Below the pieces are notes generated by a model, which was not told the DNA's origin, did not search any database, and saw only the letters and a list, made by a program, of their open reading frames with translations. Made by a program: the position numbers and the translations under genes. 64,000 nucleotides of DNA from [Eubacterium] saphenum. Lineage in GTDB: Bacteria > Bacillota > Clostridia > Lachnospirales > Anaerotignaceae. Shown piece after piece: positions 17,390 through 26,083 of the stretch (its first letter is position 1; every line of letters begins with the position of its first letter). The stretch is from positions 1 through 64,000 of the forward strand of contig SFGI01000013.1 in the NCBI GenBank assembly GCA_004557645.1, read 5' to 3'.

Positions 17390-18820
17390 TTATTTTTCTT
17401 TTTCCATCACATATTGACCAAAGCCCATCTCCGCCCCTTCCAGAAGAATGGTGCCGCCGCTTTTTTCTTCCAATGCCTTTGCCCACGTGCCATCCTGCCC
17501 CCCAAAGGCAGCCAGCAGCCTGGGGTCGGCCTTCACCGTCAGCTTATGATAGATGGTATGGGCGAAAACGCTCTCCGCTTCTCTGCGCATCTTCGTTACT
17601 GTCCATTCGATGGAGGGCAGCCGCCCCGTCCCCTCGCAGGCACGGCATTTTGTGGTCATCTGCCGTTTCAGGGAGGGTCTGGTTTTCTTTCTTGTCACCT
17701 GCATCAGCCCCAACTCCGTCATGCCCACCACCACAGTCTTGATGCGGTCCTTTTTCACCGCCGCTTCCAGCCTGCGGGTCACTTCCTTCTGGGCCTCCGG
17801 GTCTGCCATATCGATGAAATCGATGATGATGATGCCGGAAAGATTCCTGAGACGCATCTGCTTTGCCGCTTCCTCCGCCGCTTCCAGATTGGTTTTCAGG
17901 ATGGTTTTCTGCAGATCGCCTTTGCCAGCCGCTTTTCCCGTATTCACATCGATGACAACACAGGCTTCCGTTTCCTCGATGACAAGGAAACCGCCGCTTT
18001 TCAGCCAAACGTGCTCATCCAGCGCCTTTTCGCTTTGGCTTTCCAGATAATAGGCTTCGAAGAGGGGCAGTTTCTCTTCATGGAGCTTCAGGGCAGGCTG
18101 GTTTTCCCCATTGAAATCCCCCGTCTGCAGCAATTCTTCATAGGCTCCTTCCTCGTTCACCACATATTCATCCACATCGGCACTGTAAAAATCCCGTGCC
18201 GCCCGCTTTACGGGGTGGTTTTCCTGCAGCAGCAGGGCAGGTGGCTTCAGATACATACCGTGGCGCAGCTTTTCCCATTTTGCTGTCAGGGCTTGCAGTT
18301 CCTTTTCAAAATCCTCCCGGCTTTTGCCTGCACCATTGGTGCGGACAATAGCTCCGCAGCCTTCCGGCAGCAGCTCTGCCACGATTGCACGGATACGGCT
18401 CCGTTCCCCGGAATCGGTGATCTTACGGGAAATGCCGATCTCCCCATCTTCTTTAGGCAGCAGCACAAGGAACTTGCCGGGAAAAGAAAAATTCCCCGTC
18501 AGCACGGCCCCTTTGCTGCCGACGGCATCCTTTTCCACCTGCAACAGCAGGGTATCACCGACCTTGGGCTTGGCAATGTTTTTCCCTTCGTCGGAAACGG
18601 CACGGGCATTTCCGTAATAATAATAGCCGTTTTTCCCCACGCCAATATCCACAAAGGCCGCCTGCAGATTGGGCATCACATTTGCCACACGGCCTGCGTA
18701 AATATTCCCAACGAGACTTTCCTCCCGTTTGCTTTCATAATACAATTCTTTCAATTCGCCGTCCTCTGCCAGGGCAATACGGGTCAGGTCGGCGGAAATA
18801 TCCATCAAAACTCGTTTCAA
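17390..18820 (-). CDS. rng: Ribonuclease E/G family protein
   Basis: 476 residues: S1-like domain near residues 35-125, then the RNase E/G catalytic core with the metal-binding aspartates in ACVVIDVNTGK and IIIIDFIDM, and the zinc-link CRACEGTG that joins subunits. No long C-terminal scaffold, so it is RNase G-like. It cuts single-stranded 5'-monophosphate RNA in rRNA maturation or mRNA decay. The start is a TTG at 18820 with GAGGG seven bases upstream; the later in-frame ATG has no such site. It coexists with RNase Y encoded just downstream. Confidence 0.92.
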   Translation of the reverse strand: MKRVLMDISADLTRIALAEDGELKELYYESKREESLVGNIYAGRVANVMPNLQAAFVDIGVGKNGYYYYGNARAVSDEGKNIAKPKVGDTLLLQVEKDAVGSKGAVLTGNFSFPGKFLVLLPKEDGEIGISRKITDSGERSRIRAIVAELLPEGCGAIVRTNGAGKSREDFEKELQALTAKWEKLRHGMYLKPPALLLQENHPVKRAARDFYSADVDEYVVNEEGAYEELLQTGDFNGENQPALKLHEEKLPLFEAYYLESQSEKALDEHVWLKSGGFLVIEETEACVVIDVNTGKAAGKGDLQKTILKTNLEAAEEAAKQMRLRNLSGIIIIDFIDMADPEAQKEVTRRLEAAVKKDRIKTVVVGMTELGLMQVTRKKTRPSLKRQMTTKCRACEGTGRLPSIEWTVTKMRREAESVFAHTIYHKLTVKADPRLLAAFGGQDGTWAKALEEKSGGTILLEGAEMGFGQYVMEKEK

Positions 18821-18884
18821 AGTGCATCCCTCGCTTTTCTGTTTTTATCATAACCGAAAAAGACGAGTTTTGCATCACTTTCTT

Positions 18885-19454
18885 TTACAACACGTTTCCC
18901 CTGGCTTGAAACTCTGCTTTTACACCGTCCGTCCAGCCCAAAGTGATAAAGTCCATGGGGTCAAGCAATTCTCCCTCTTTATAAATACCATAGTGCAGAT
19001 GGGGCCCCGTGGAAAGGCCTGTGTTCCCCGATTTTGCCACCACCTGTCCCTGCTTCACCTTTTCCCCCTTTTTCACAAGGACTTCCGAAAGATGGGCATA
19101 CATGACTTCATATCCATCGGTCGTTTCAAATTTCAGCAGTTTGCCGTAGGTGGCAGAAGTCCGCACCTCTGTGACGGTTCCGCTTTTCACCGCCAATACA
19201 TCCGTCCCCTCCGCCACGGCAATATCCAGCCCATCGTGGAGCTCTTCCTTATGTAAGATCGGGTTTTCCCGTGTGCCGCAGGAAGAAGTGATGATGCCCT
19301 GCACCGGGTCGATCCAATCCTCTCTTTTCTTTTCCCAGCGCAGCCCCTTCCATGTCAGCACACTAGGGAGATGCTTCCCCGTCGGGCTGATAGACCTTCT
19401 TTTCTTCCTGCTGGATTTCTTTTTCCTCAAAAGCAGGCAGGCTTTCTCCTGCAC
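18885..19454 (-). CDS. M23 (lysostaphin-type) peptidase domain, 3' part of a frameshifted gene
   Basis: Codes for the M23 domain: LHDGLDIA (His, Asp ligands), MYAHLS and GPHLHYGIY (HxH) are all present, so the active site looks intact. The homologous part begins at about 19364; codons upstream to 19454 are out-of-frame sequence of the preceding gene. No good start exists here (a GTG at about 19360 has only a weak GGGGA). Read together with 19363-19728 after a +1 shift it gives a 280-residue membrane-anchored M23 protein resembling SpoIVFA-type sporulation proteins. Confidence 0.82.
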   Translation of the reverse strand: MQEKACLLLRKKKSSRKKRRSISPTGKHLPSVLTWKGLRWEKKREDWIDPVQGIITSSCGTRENPILHKEELHDGLDIAVAEGTDVLAVKSGTVTEVRTSATYGKLLKFETTDGYEVMYAHLSEVLVKKGEKVKQGQVVAKSGNTGLSTGPHLHYGIYKEGELLDPMDFITLGWTDGVKAEFQARGNVL

Positions 19455-19728
19455 CTTTCAGAAGTGCCGCCGCCCGTTCCTTCCAAACATCCACTTCCTC
19501 CGCAGGGATCTGGTAAGCAATGACCTGCTTCACCCTAGCGCAGACCATTTCCGATGTCTCTGTCTGAAATAAGGAGATCAGCAGGCATCCCCCTACCAGA
19601 ACCGACGCTACATAAAGACGAAAGACCAGCAGACCGCCCTTCTGTTTTTCTTTTCCCCGCATCGTTTGCCGCGCCCGCATCCGCCGCTCCATTTCCCGTC
19701 TGCGCCGGCGCCGTTCCTGTTCTGTCAT
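19363..19728 (-). CDS. N-terminal membrane-anchor part of the M23 peptidase gene
   Basis: 121 residues from the ATG at 19728 (GGAGGG seven bases upstream). A very basic arginine-rich cytoplasmic head is followed by one membrane segment (FRLYVASVLVGGCLLISLF) and an extracytoplasmic stalk, the usual N-terminus of clostridial SpoIVFA-like M23 proteins. It ends at CCC TAG (19363-19368); skipping one base there enters the M23 frame exactly where homology continues (...EASP then SVLTWKG...). Either a programmed +1 shift, a single-base mutation or a sequencing error. Confidence 0.75.
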   Translation of the reverse strand: MTEQERRRRRREMERRMRARQTMRGKEKQKGGLLVFRLYVASVLVGGCLLISLFQTETSEMVCARVKQVIAYQIPAEEVDVWKERAAALLKGAGESLPAFEEKEIQQEEKKVYQPDGEASP

Positions 19729-19787
19729 TTCCATCCCTCCTTCCTTTCACCTTATGTCCAAACAGGATGAGATATACTTTTCCACGC

Positions 19788-19811
19788 AAAAAAGCCCCTG
19801 CAATCAGGGGC
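19788..19811 (-). terminator. Terminator after the FMN-bind gene
   Basis: GCCCCTG/CAGGGGC with 4-base loop and TTTTTT on the minus strand. Confidence 0.88.
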
Positions 19812-19816
19812 CTTTC

Positions 19817-20233
19817 TCATTTCTTCGCCTGTTCTAGCCCTTCTGCAATGGCATTCAAAACCAGCTGGGCGGAATGGGCATTTTCCGGGTCCACTTCAAT
19901 GGTGAGAGATTGGGTCGCCACCACTTCACGGCCCACTTCCTCTGCCGCCGTTTCCAGCAGGGGGTAGAAAGCGGCTACTGCTTCCCCGGGGTCCTCCATG
20001 AAAATAGCGGCGATCTCGCCATCCTCCACCGTTACGGCAATCTCCGCCGTTTCCTGCCCCACGTTCATCTCCCCGTAATATGTACCATCCCGATAGATCC
20101 CCGTGTCCTCATCCTTCCCCATATTCAGGAAAAAGGTGATGAGCCCAACGATGATGATGACACCCAGCACGGCAAACACCGCCGTTTTCACCAGTTCCTT
20201 TGCCTTTACCACCACAAATTTCGTGCTGCCCAC
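19817..20233 (-). CDS. Membrane-anchored FMN-bind domain-like protein
   Basis: 138 residues from a GTG start at 20233 (GGAGG seven bases before). One N-terminal membrane helix (VFAVLGVIIIVGLITFFL) is followed by a small extracytoplasmic domain 'YRDGTYYGEMNVGQETAEIAVTVEDGEIAAI', the beginning of FMN-binding domains, in which a Thr later carries covalent FMN. Here 'SLTIEVDPENAHSAQLVLNAIAEGL' replaces the usual SGAT(S/T) site, so whether flavin is attached is doubtful. Diverges from addB. Confidence 0.65.
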   Translation of the reverse strand: MGSTKFVVVKAKELVKTAVFAVLGVIIIVGLITFFLNMGKDEDTGIYRDGTYYGEMNVGQETAEIAVTVEDGEIAAIFMEDPGEAVAAFYPLLETAAEEVGREVVATQSLTIEVDPENAHSAQLVLNAIAEGLEQAKK

Positions 20234-20365
20234 GCATACCCCTCCTCAAAAATCTCTTACCCTTACCATATTCTGTTTTTCCTTCTTTTATGCAGGCGTT
20301 CGCCTTGAAAAAAAACACCGCTTTGAGTATCATAGAAGAAACGAACGAGAAAGAAGGGAACAGAT

Positions 20366-23300
20366 ATGGGACTGCGTTTCATCATCGGCAGGGCTGGCAC
20401 AGGAAAAACCACTCTTTGCATGGAAGAGATCATCAAACAATCGAATACAGGAGAAAAACGGCAGGTACTCATCGTTCCCGAACAATTCACCTCTCAGGCA
20501 GAGCGAGACCTGATCCAGAAAACGGGGCAGAATGCCATCCTGACGGCGGAAGTCCTCAGCTTTGGCCGTTTGGCCCATCGGGTCTTTTCCAAAAAGGGCA
20601 TCGGCAGCCGTGTCCCTCTGGGGGATGTGGGCAAGTCTATGGCTCTGCGGAAGATTTTATTGGAGGAAAAAGAACAGATCTCCTATTTTCAGAGCGTCAT
20701 GGATAAGCCCGGCTTTGTAGACCAGCTGGGGCTGACGATCTCCGAATTTTTCCAATACCGCATTTCTCCGGAACAGACAGAAGCCCTTGCACAGGCAGAA
20801 ACCCTTTCCCACGGGGCAAAGGAAAAGCTGAAGGATATGACCCATATCTACCGTTCCTATCTGGAATTTTTGAAACAGGAATATATTTCCGCCGACGAAA
20901 CCCTCGGCCTTCTGGCGGAACGGCTGGATGACAGCTTGGGCTTTGGAAATACGGAATTTTGGCTGGATGGCTTCTATGGCTTCACCCCTCAGGAATACAG
21001 TGTCATCCGCCGTCTGCTGCTTCTTTCCTCCCAGGTGAATATCACCCTACCTATGGATAGAAACAGCTTCTACGGGGCATTTCTGCCTCCTTCCGCCCCC
21101 TTCTATGAGCCTTATGTGACAAAGAAAAAGCTTTCCGCCTTGGCAGAGGAATTGGGTCTGCCTGCCGTTCCTCCTGCGATTTTGGAAAAAAATCACCGTG
21201 CCGAAACGGATGCCCTCCGCAATTTGGAACGGGACTATTTTTATAGCTTTTTCAAAAAAACTTCTCTTTCGGAAAGCGTCCATATCACCGCCTGCCCTTC
21301 TCTGCAGGAAGAAATCCGCTTCGCCGCAGGGAAGATTCTGCGCCTGGTGCGGGAAGAAAATGTCCGCTTTCGGGACATTGCCATGGTGACCAACGCTATG
21401 GAAACCTACGAAAAAAATCTGCGGGGCATTTTGGAGGAATATCATATCCCCTGCTTCATTGATGCCCGTCGGGAAACAGCTTCGCACCCTCTGGTGACCC
21501 TGCTGACGGCTTTATTGGATATCCTCGTTTACGATTTCCGCTATGAAGCCATGTTTTCTTATCTGAAATCGGGACTGACCTCTCTAACAACAGAAGAAAT
21601 CGATATTCTGGAAAATTACGTCCTCGCCTACGGCATCAAGGGCTATAAATGGAAACAAGATACTTGGGACTATGGCATTCTCAAGGAAGGGGCAGAAGCC
21701 GTGGATGCCATCAACGCCCTGCGGGAACGGGTCATGGCGCCCTTTGCTCCCCTTCTTGCCCTGCCCCAGAAGAAGCCCTTCCCCTTCCGAGACTTTCTCA
21801 ATGCCCTCCTCACCCATTTGGATGCCCTGCAGGCGGCAGAAACCCTGGATACTTGGGCGCAGGAAGCGGCAGAAAGCGGCAACCTGAACAAAGCCGAGGA
21901 ATATCGCCAGATCTGGCAGTTGGTGATGGATGTGTTTGAAAAAGCCCATGCCATTTTAGGCAAAGAAGAGATGACCCTTTCGGAAATGGCAAAGATTTTG
22001 GAAGCAGGCTTGGAAAAATGCACCATGGGGGTCATTCCCCCTACGGCGGATTGCCTGCTCATCGGCGATATCGAGCGCAGCCGTCTGCCTGAAATCAAAT
22101 ATCTTTTCGTTCTAGGCGTCAATGAAGGCGTACTGCCCTCCCCCGCAACGGCCCAGGGCATTTTCACAGAAACGGAACGAGACCTCTTGACCGCCCAAGG
22201 CATAGAGCTTGCCAATGGGGGCAAGCAAAAAATCTTCGAGGAGCAATTCCTCATCTATCGGGGATTGACAAAGCCCTCCAAAGGGCTGTGGCTGACCTAT
22301 GCCGCCTGCGACAGCGAAGGGCGGGACTCTGCCCCTTCCTCCCTCATCGAGAATCTGCAGCGGATGGACGAAAGCCTGCAAATCGAAGCCATGCCTGCCT
22401 TTACTTTGGAAGAAACCTCTCCCGAAGCTGCCTTCCATCTTTTGGGCGGAGAAATGCGAAAGCATACGGAAGAAACACCCATCTCTCCCCTTTGGCAGGA
22501 TATCTACAGCTTCTTCGATGAAAATACGGCGTGGCAGCATCGCCTTGCCCTGCTGAAAAAAGGCATCGGTAAGAGCGGTAAGGCAGAGCGTCTCTCTCCC
22601 AAGACCACAAAGGCCCTCTACAGCAAAAACATCCTTTCTAGCGTTTCCCGTCTGGAACGCTTTGCCGGCTGCCCTTTTTCCTTCTTTGCGGAATATGGGC
22701 TAAAGGCGGAGGAACGCCGCTTATATCAGCTCCACACCCCCGACTTGGGTTCTCTGTTCCATGAAGTGCTGGAGCTGTTCTCTAATCGGCTGGAAGCGGA
22801 CAGCATCCCTTGGACAGACCTGACCAAAGAAAAAACAGAAGCCCTCATTCATCAGGCCGTAGATGATGCCGCTCCCCGTCTCAGCGACCGGGTACTGCTG
22901 GATTCGGCGGCAAATCAATATCTCATCCGCCGCCTGAAGCGTATCTCCACCAGAGCCGCTTGGACATTGGTGCAGCATTTGCAGCAAGGGGATTTCACCC
23001 CGGCAGGCTATGAAGTGGGCTTTGGCTTGCATGAAGCCCTCCCCCCTATCGTCATCCAAATGAAGGATGGCGGCAGCCTGATTTTAAACGGCAAAATCGA
23101 CCGAGTGGATCTGCTGGATGCAGAAGGCACACGATATGTTAAGATCATCGATTATAAATCTGGCAATAAGACCTTCAGCTTTCAGGATATCTATTACGGC
23201 TTGCAGTTACAGCTTCTCATCTATCTGGACGCTTATCTGAAATATTATCAAAAGACGGGCGCAGCATTGAAGCCCGGCGGAGTATTCTATTTCCGCATCA

Positions 23301-23761
23301 CCGACCCTACCCTCTCTCTGGAAAAAGAGCTTTCCGCAGAGGAGATCGAGCGGACGCTTTATGAAAAAATGCAGATGTCCGGGCTGCTTTTACAGGAGGA
23401 TGCCCTCATCCAAGGGCTGGACAACAACCTGACAGCAGGCGGAACCTCGGCTGTGGTCCCTGTGGGGTATACAAAAAAAGGGGATATTTCCGCCTCCTCC
23501 AATCTGGCAACAGAAGAACAGTACAAGGCCATTTTGGATTTCGTGGCAGAGCGCACCAGAGAACTGGGCGAAGCCATGAAAGAAGGCATTATCGCCCCTG
23601 CTCCCTTCCGAGATGGGCAGCGGACACCCTGCAGCTATTGCAAATTCCGCTCCATCTGCCGCCATGATTATGAAGAAAAACCCAAATGGCGCAATCTGAA
23701 AAAAATCAGCAAAAAGGATTTCTGGGAAACCCTACTGCCCCCAGAAACGCCTGAAATATAA
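20366..23761 (+). CDS. addB: ATP-dependent helicase/nuclease subunit AddB
   Basis: 1131 residues, the normal AddB length. The Walker A GRAGTGKT is at residues 8-15; the C-terminal RecB-type nuclease has KIDRVDLLD...KIIDYKSG; four cysteines for the iron-sulfur staple are in FAGCPFSFF and PCSYCKFRSIC. With AddA it resects double-strand ends to Chi sites for RecA. The partner addA, normally immediately downstream, is absent: an alpha/beta hydrolase follows instead. AAGGGA before the ATG is a modest ribosome-binding site. Confidence 0.96.
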   Translation: MGLRFIIGRAGTGKTTLCMEEIIKQSNTGEKRQVLIVPEQFTSQAERDLIQKTGQNAILTAEVLSFGRLAHRVFSKKGIGSRVPLGDVGKSMALRKILLEEKEQISYFQSVMDKPGFVDQLGLTISEFFQYRISPEQTEALAQAETLSHGAKEKLKDMTHIYRSYLEFLKQEYISADETLGLLAERLDDSLGFGNTEFWLDGFYGFTPQEYSVIRRLLLLSSQVNITLPMDRNSFYGAFLPPSAPFYEPYVTKKKLSALAEELGLPAVPPAILEKNHRAETDALRNLERDYFYSFFKKTSLSESVHITACPSLQEEIRFAAGKILRLVREENVRFRDIAMVTNAMETYEKNLRGILEEYHIPCFIDARRETASHPLVTLLTALLDILVYDFRYEAMFSYLKSGLTSLTTEEIDILENYVLAYGIKGYKWKQDTWDYGILKEGAEAVDAINALRERVMAPFAPLLALPQKKPFPFRDFLNALLTHLDALQAAETLDTWAQEAAESGNLNKAEEYRQIWQLVMDVFEKAHAILGKEEMTLSEMAKILEAGLEKCTMGVIPPTADCLLIGDIERSRLPEIKYLFVLGVNEGVLPSPATAQGIFTETERDLLTAQGIELANGGKQKIFEEQFLIYRGLTKPSKGLWLTYAACDSEGRDSAPSSLIENLQRMDESLQIEAMPAFTLEETSPEAAFHLLGGEMRKHTEETPISPLWQDIYSFFDENTAWQHRLALLKKGIGKSGKAERLSPKTTKALYSKNILSSVSRLERFAGCPFSFFAEYGLKAEERRLYQLHTPDLGSLFHEVLELFSNRLEADSIPWTDLTKEKTEALIHQAVDDAAPRLSDRVLLDSAANQYLIRRLKRISTRAAWTLVQHLQQGDFTPAGYEVGFGLHEALPPIVIQMKDGGSLILNGKIDRVDLLDAEGTRYVKIIDYKSGNKTFSFQDIYYGLQLQLLIYLDAYLKYYQKTGAALKPGGVFYFRITDPTLSLEKELSAEEIERTLYEKMQMSGLLLQEDALIQGLDNNLTAGGTSAVVPVGYTKKGDISASSNLATEEQYKAILDFVAERTRELGEAMKEGIIAPAPFRDGQRTPCSYCKFRSICRHDYEEKPKWRNLKKISKKDFWETLLPPETPEI

Positions 23762-23797
23762 ATTTGAACAAAAACCTAAGAAAGGAGGTCTGATGAT

Positions 23798-23842
23798 ATG
23801 GAAAACAAAAACACAACAGAGGCACGGAGGTTCGCTCCGTGA
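23798..23842 (+). other. 14-codon open frame ending in a hairpin, upstream of the hydrolase
   Basis: AAAGGAGG eight bases before an ATG opens a frame of 14 codons (MENKNTTEARRFAP) that stops at 23842. Its last codons overlie the hairpin CACGGAG-GTTCG-CTCCGTG (23823-23841), which lies four bases before the next Shine-Dalgarno. It could be a leader peptide coupling hydrolase translation, or just the remains of a hairpin repeat. Confidence 0.35.
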
Positions 23843-23857
23843 GAATAGGAGAACTTT

Positions 23858-24556
23858 ATGAATATCAATAAAATCAAGATCGACCATATCCCCGCCCTCC
23901 TTTATGGCGAAAAAAGCGAGAAACTTATCCTTGCTGTCCATGGCAGCCATTCCTCCAAAATCGATGACTGTATCTGGGTTTTGGCAGAAGAAGCCACCAA
24001 GAAAGGCTACCAAGTCCTTTCCTTCGACCTGCCTCGGCACGGGGAACGGGTCTATGAAGAAACCCCCTGTATGGTGCAGGAATGTGTCAAGGAATTGAGA
24101 ACGATCCTGCAATATGCAAAAGGCTTGGCAAAGCAGATCTCTTTATTCGGCTGCAGCATGGGTGCCTATTTCAGCCTACTGGCCTTTGGGGAAGAACCCA
24201 TAGAAAAAGTGTGGTTCCTTTCCCCTGTTACGGGTATGGAACGCATCATTCATAACATCATGGGATATTGCGGCATCACGGAAAAGGAATTTGAAGCCAT
24301 GGGCACTGTGGAAAACCCCATAGAAACCCTCTATTGGGACGATTATCAATATGTAAAAGCCCATTCCATCCAGAAATGGAATCATCCCACCTGCATCCTG
24401 CGGGGCGAAACAGATACCCTTAGCGAAAAGGATTGCGTATCCGCTTTCGCAGAACGTTTCAGCTGTGCATTAGAGGAACAGCCTGGCGGGGAGCATTGGT
24501 TCCACACAAAAGAGCAGCTAGAGTATTTCAGAAACTGGCTGAAAAAGCGATTATAA
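23858..24556 (+). CDS. Alpha/beta hydrolase
   Basis: 232 residues. The nucleophile elbow is GCSMGA (Ser about 91), the acid is Asp in LRGETDTLS and the base His in GGEHWFH, with the oxyanion-side LAVHGSHSS near the N-terminus. Soluble cytoplasmic esterase/lipase-like hydrolase; substrate not readable. TAGGAG lies eight bases before the ATG. Follows addB by 96 bases and ends at a strong terminator, so the two form one unit. Confidence 0.85.
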   Translation: MNINKIKIDHIPALLYGEKSEKLILAVHGSHSSKIDDCIWVLAEEATKKGYQVLSFDLPRHGERVYEETPCMVQECVKELRTILQYAKGLAKQISLFGCSMGAYFSLLAFGEEPIEKVWFLSPVTGMERIIHNIMGYCGITEKEFEAMGTVENPIETLYWDDYQYVKAHSIQKWNHPTCILRGETDTLSEKDCVSAFAERFSCALEEQPGGEHWFHTKEQLEYFRNWLKKRL

Positions 24557-24567
24557 AACAAAAAATC

Positions 24568-24604
24568 CCGTCCCCAAGGATTTTCTCCCAAGGGACGGTT
24601 TTTC
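24568..24604 (+). terminator. Terminator after the alpha/beta hydrolase
   Basis: CCGTCCC/GGGACGG with a 17-base loop followed by TTTTTC. Confidence 0.8.
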
Positions 24605-24621
24605 TTTGCGTATAAGTATTT

Positions 24622-25416
24622 TTAAATTACACCTGTATTCTCAGACATATCTGCTGCAGTCTTTTCATCTGCCCCATCAGACGGCATCCCCGCCAATGGC
24701 GCGGTGATATCCCGATAAAATGCCGCCGTAGCCGCCTGCATATAAGGTGTCAACCAAAGGTTCCCAATGCCCATCGTAAGCATACACAGGAAGCCCCAGC
24801 CGATGAAGCTGATCTGCAGGCAGAATAACCGCCATTTATTCCCCATCATCAGTTCCTTGGAACGGTCGATGGCTTCACCGGCGCTCATTTCCGGGTTTTC
24901 TGCCAGAATATAGCTGGTCATGGCATAGCGATAAGAGGCAATAATCCCCGGGATGATGAACAGCAGCGCCCAAAGGACAATATACAACCCCTGCAAGAAG
25001 CCTGCCACCAGCATGGTCTTCCACTGGGGAAAATAACGGAACAATGTCTGCACCGTTCCTTCTTCTCCATCCACCATATCCAGATTAAAACGGGCATAGC
25101 CCACTGTTACGATACAGCCCAAAACAAACTGTACAATGGCAATGAGGATTGCCACCACAGAAAAATACATCAGGGCAACCCCCCAAAGGGCACCGGGGCT
25201 GTCGCTCTGCAAAATTTGCATCAAATCAACATTCTGCCCGAAAATATCCATCTGTGCCCGAATACTTCCGGCATCGAAATGAAAATTGATCTCCGGCGTC
25301 CCTTCCCATGCGACCCCGCCCAGCAGCAGTGCCACAAAGCCTGCCAATACGGCAATTTTCCATTTTCCTCTCAGGGATTCTCTGGCGATCCGCCTAAAAT
25401 CCGCTGCACATTTCAT
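24622..25416 (-). CDS. DUF975 integral membrane protein
   Basis: 264 residues from the ATG at 25416 (GGGGGA eight bases upstream). The N-terminal 'FRRIARESLRGKWKIAVLAGFVALLLGG' and the later 'RYFPQWKTMLVAGFL...WALLFIIPGIIASYRYAMTSYILAENPEMS' are diagnostic of DUF975. Five to six membrane segments. No defined function is known for the family. Stands alone. Confidence 0.88.
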   Translation of the reverse strand: MKCAADFRRIARESLRGKWKIAVLAGFVALLLGGVAWEGTPEINFHFDAGSIRAQMDIFGQNVDLMQILQSDSPGALWGVALMYFSVVAILIAIVQFVLGCIVTVGYARFNLDMVDGEEGTVQTLFRYFPQWKTMLVAGFLQGLYIVLWALLFIIPGIIASYRYAMTSYILAENPEMSAGEAIDRSKELMMGNKWRLFCLQISFIGWGFLCMLTMGIGNLWLTPYMQAATAAFYRDITAPLAGMPSDGADEKTAADMSENTGVI

Positions 25417-25542
25417 CCCAATTCCCCCTTTTCCAAAACTTTTATTCTTCTGTTTTATCATAGCAGAGAGAATATTCCCGCGCAACCACTGCCCCCTATT
25501 CTTAAAAAAGTCTTAGTAATTTGAAAAAATCCCCATCCGCAG

Positions 25543-25568
25543 AAAAAGGTGCCGATTTTTTCGACACC
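25543..25568 (-). terminator. Terminator after the NimA-like gene
   Basis: GGTGTCGA/TCGGCACC (one G-T pair), then CTTTTTC-type T-run on the minus strand. Confidence 0.7.
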
Positions 25569-25600
25569 CTTCCCCATCAGATTCTTTTATCATCCACTTT

Positions 25601-26071
25601 TTATGCATGCTCCTTACAGGAAAGTTCCTCCACTTCCAATTTAAAAGCAGCCACCACTTTCAGCATGTTTTCCTGATATTCCCACGCATCTTTGCCTGTC
25701 GCATGTTTCATCACAAGATTCAATGCCTGTTTTTTTTCTTCCATATCGTCGATCATGCTGATGACACCATTGCCGATGACGCTCTGGAAACGATAGGAAT
25801 AGTCACAGGCACTCTCCCCTTCATTCAGCTTATGATCGGTATCCATCTCAAAACCAACCTTTGGTGCTTTCCCGATCAGGTCGATCTTTCTGCCTTCCTT
25901 TGCACCATGGAAATAGAAGGTGAGTTTCCCGTTTTCCTCTGTATAACCAAAATTCAGAGGAACGATATACACCTGACCTTCGTCACAGAAGCCTACACGG
26001 CAGCAATCGCAGCGGTCGATGATCTCCATGATCTGCTTAAAATCTGTTATTTCCCTGTCTTTTCTTCTCAC
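25601..26071 (-). CDS. Pyridoxamine 5'-phosphate oxidase-like flavoprotein (NimA type)
   Basis: 156 residues from a GTG start (AAGGAG eight bases before). 'RCDCCRVGFCDEGQVYIVPLNFGYTEENGKLTFYFHGAKEGRKIDLI' is the FMN-binding split-barrel signature of the NimA/general-stress subfamily, whose members reduce nitro compounds or bind flavin/heme. A vicinal Cys pair (CDCC) lies near the flavin site. Twelve bases downstream of the preceding small gene, so probably in the ruvA-ruvB run. Confidence 0.83.
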   Translation of the reverse strand: MRRKDREITDFKQIMEIIDRCDCCRVGFCDEGQVYIVPLNFGYTEENGKLTFYFHGAKEGRKIDLIGKAPKVGFEMDTDHKLNEGESACDYSYRFQSVIGNGVISMIDDMEEKKQALNLVMKHATGKDAWEYQENMLKVVAAFKLEVEELSCKEHA

Positions 26072-26083
26072 AGAATCAGCTCC

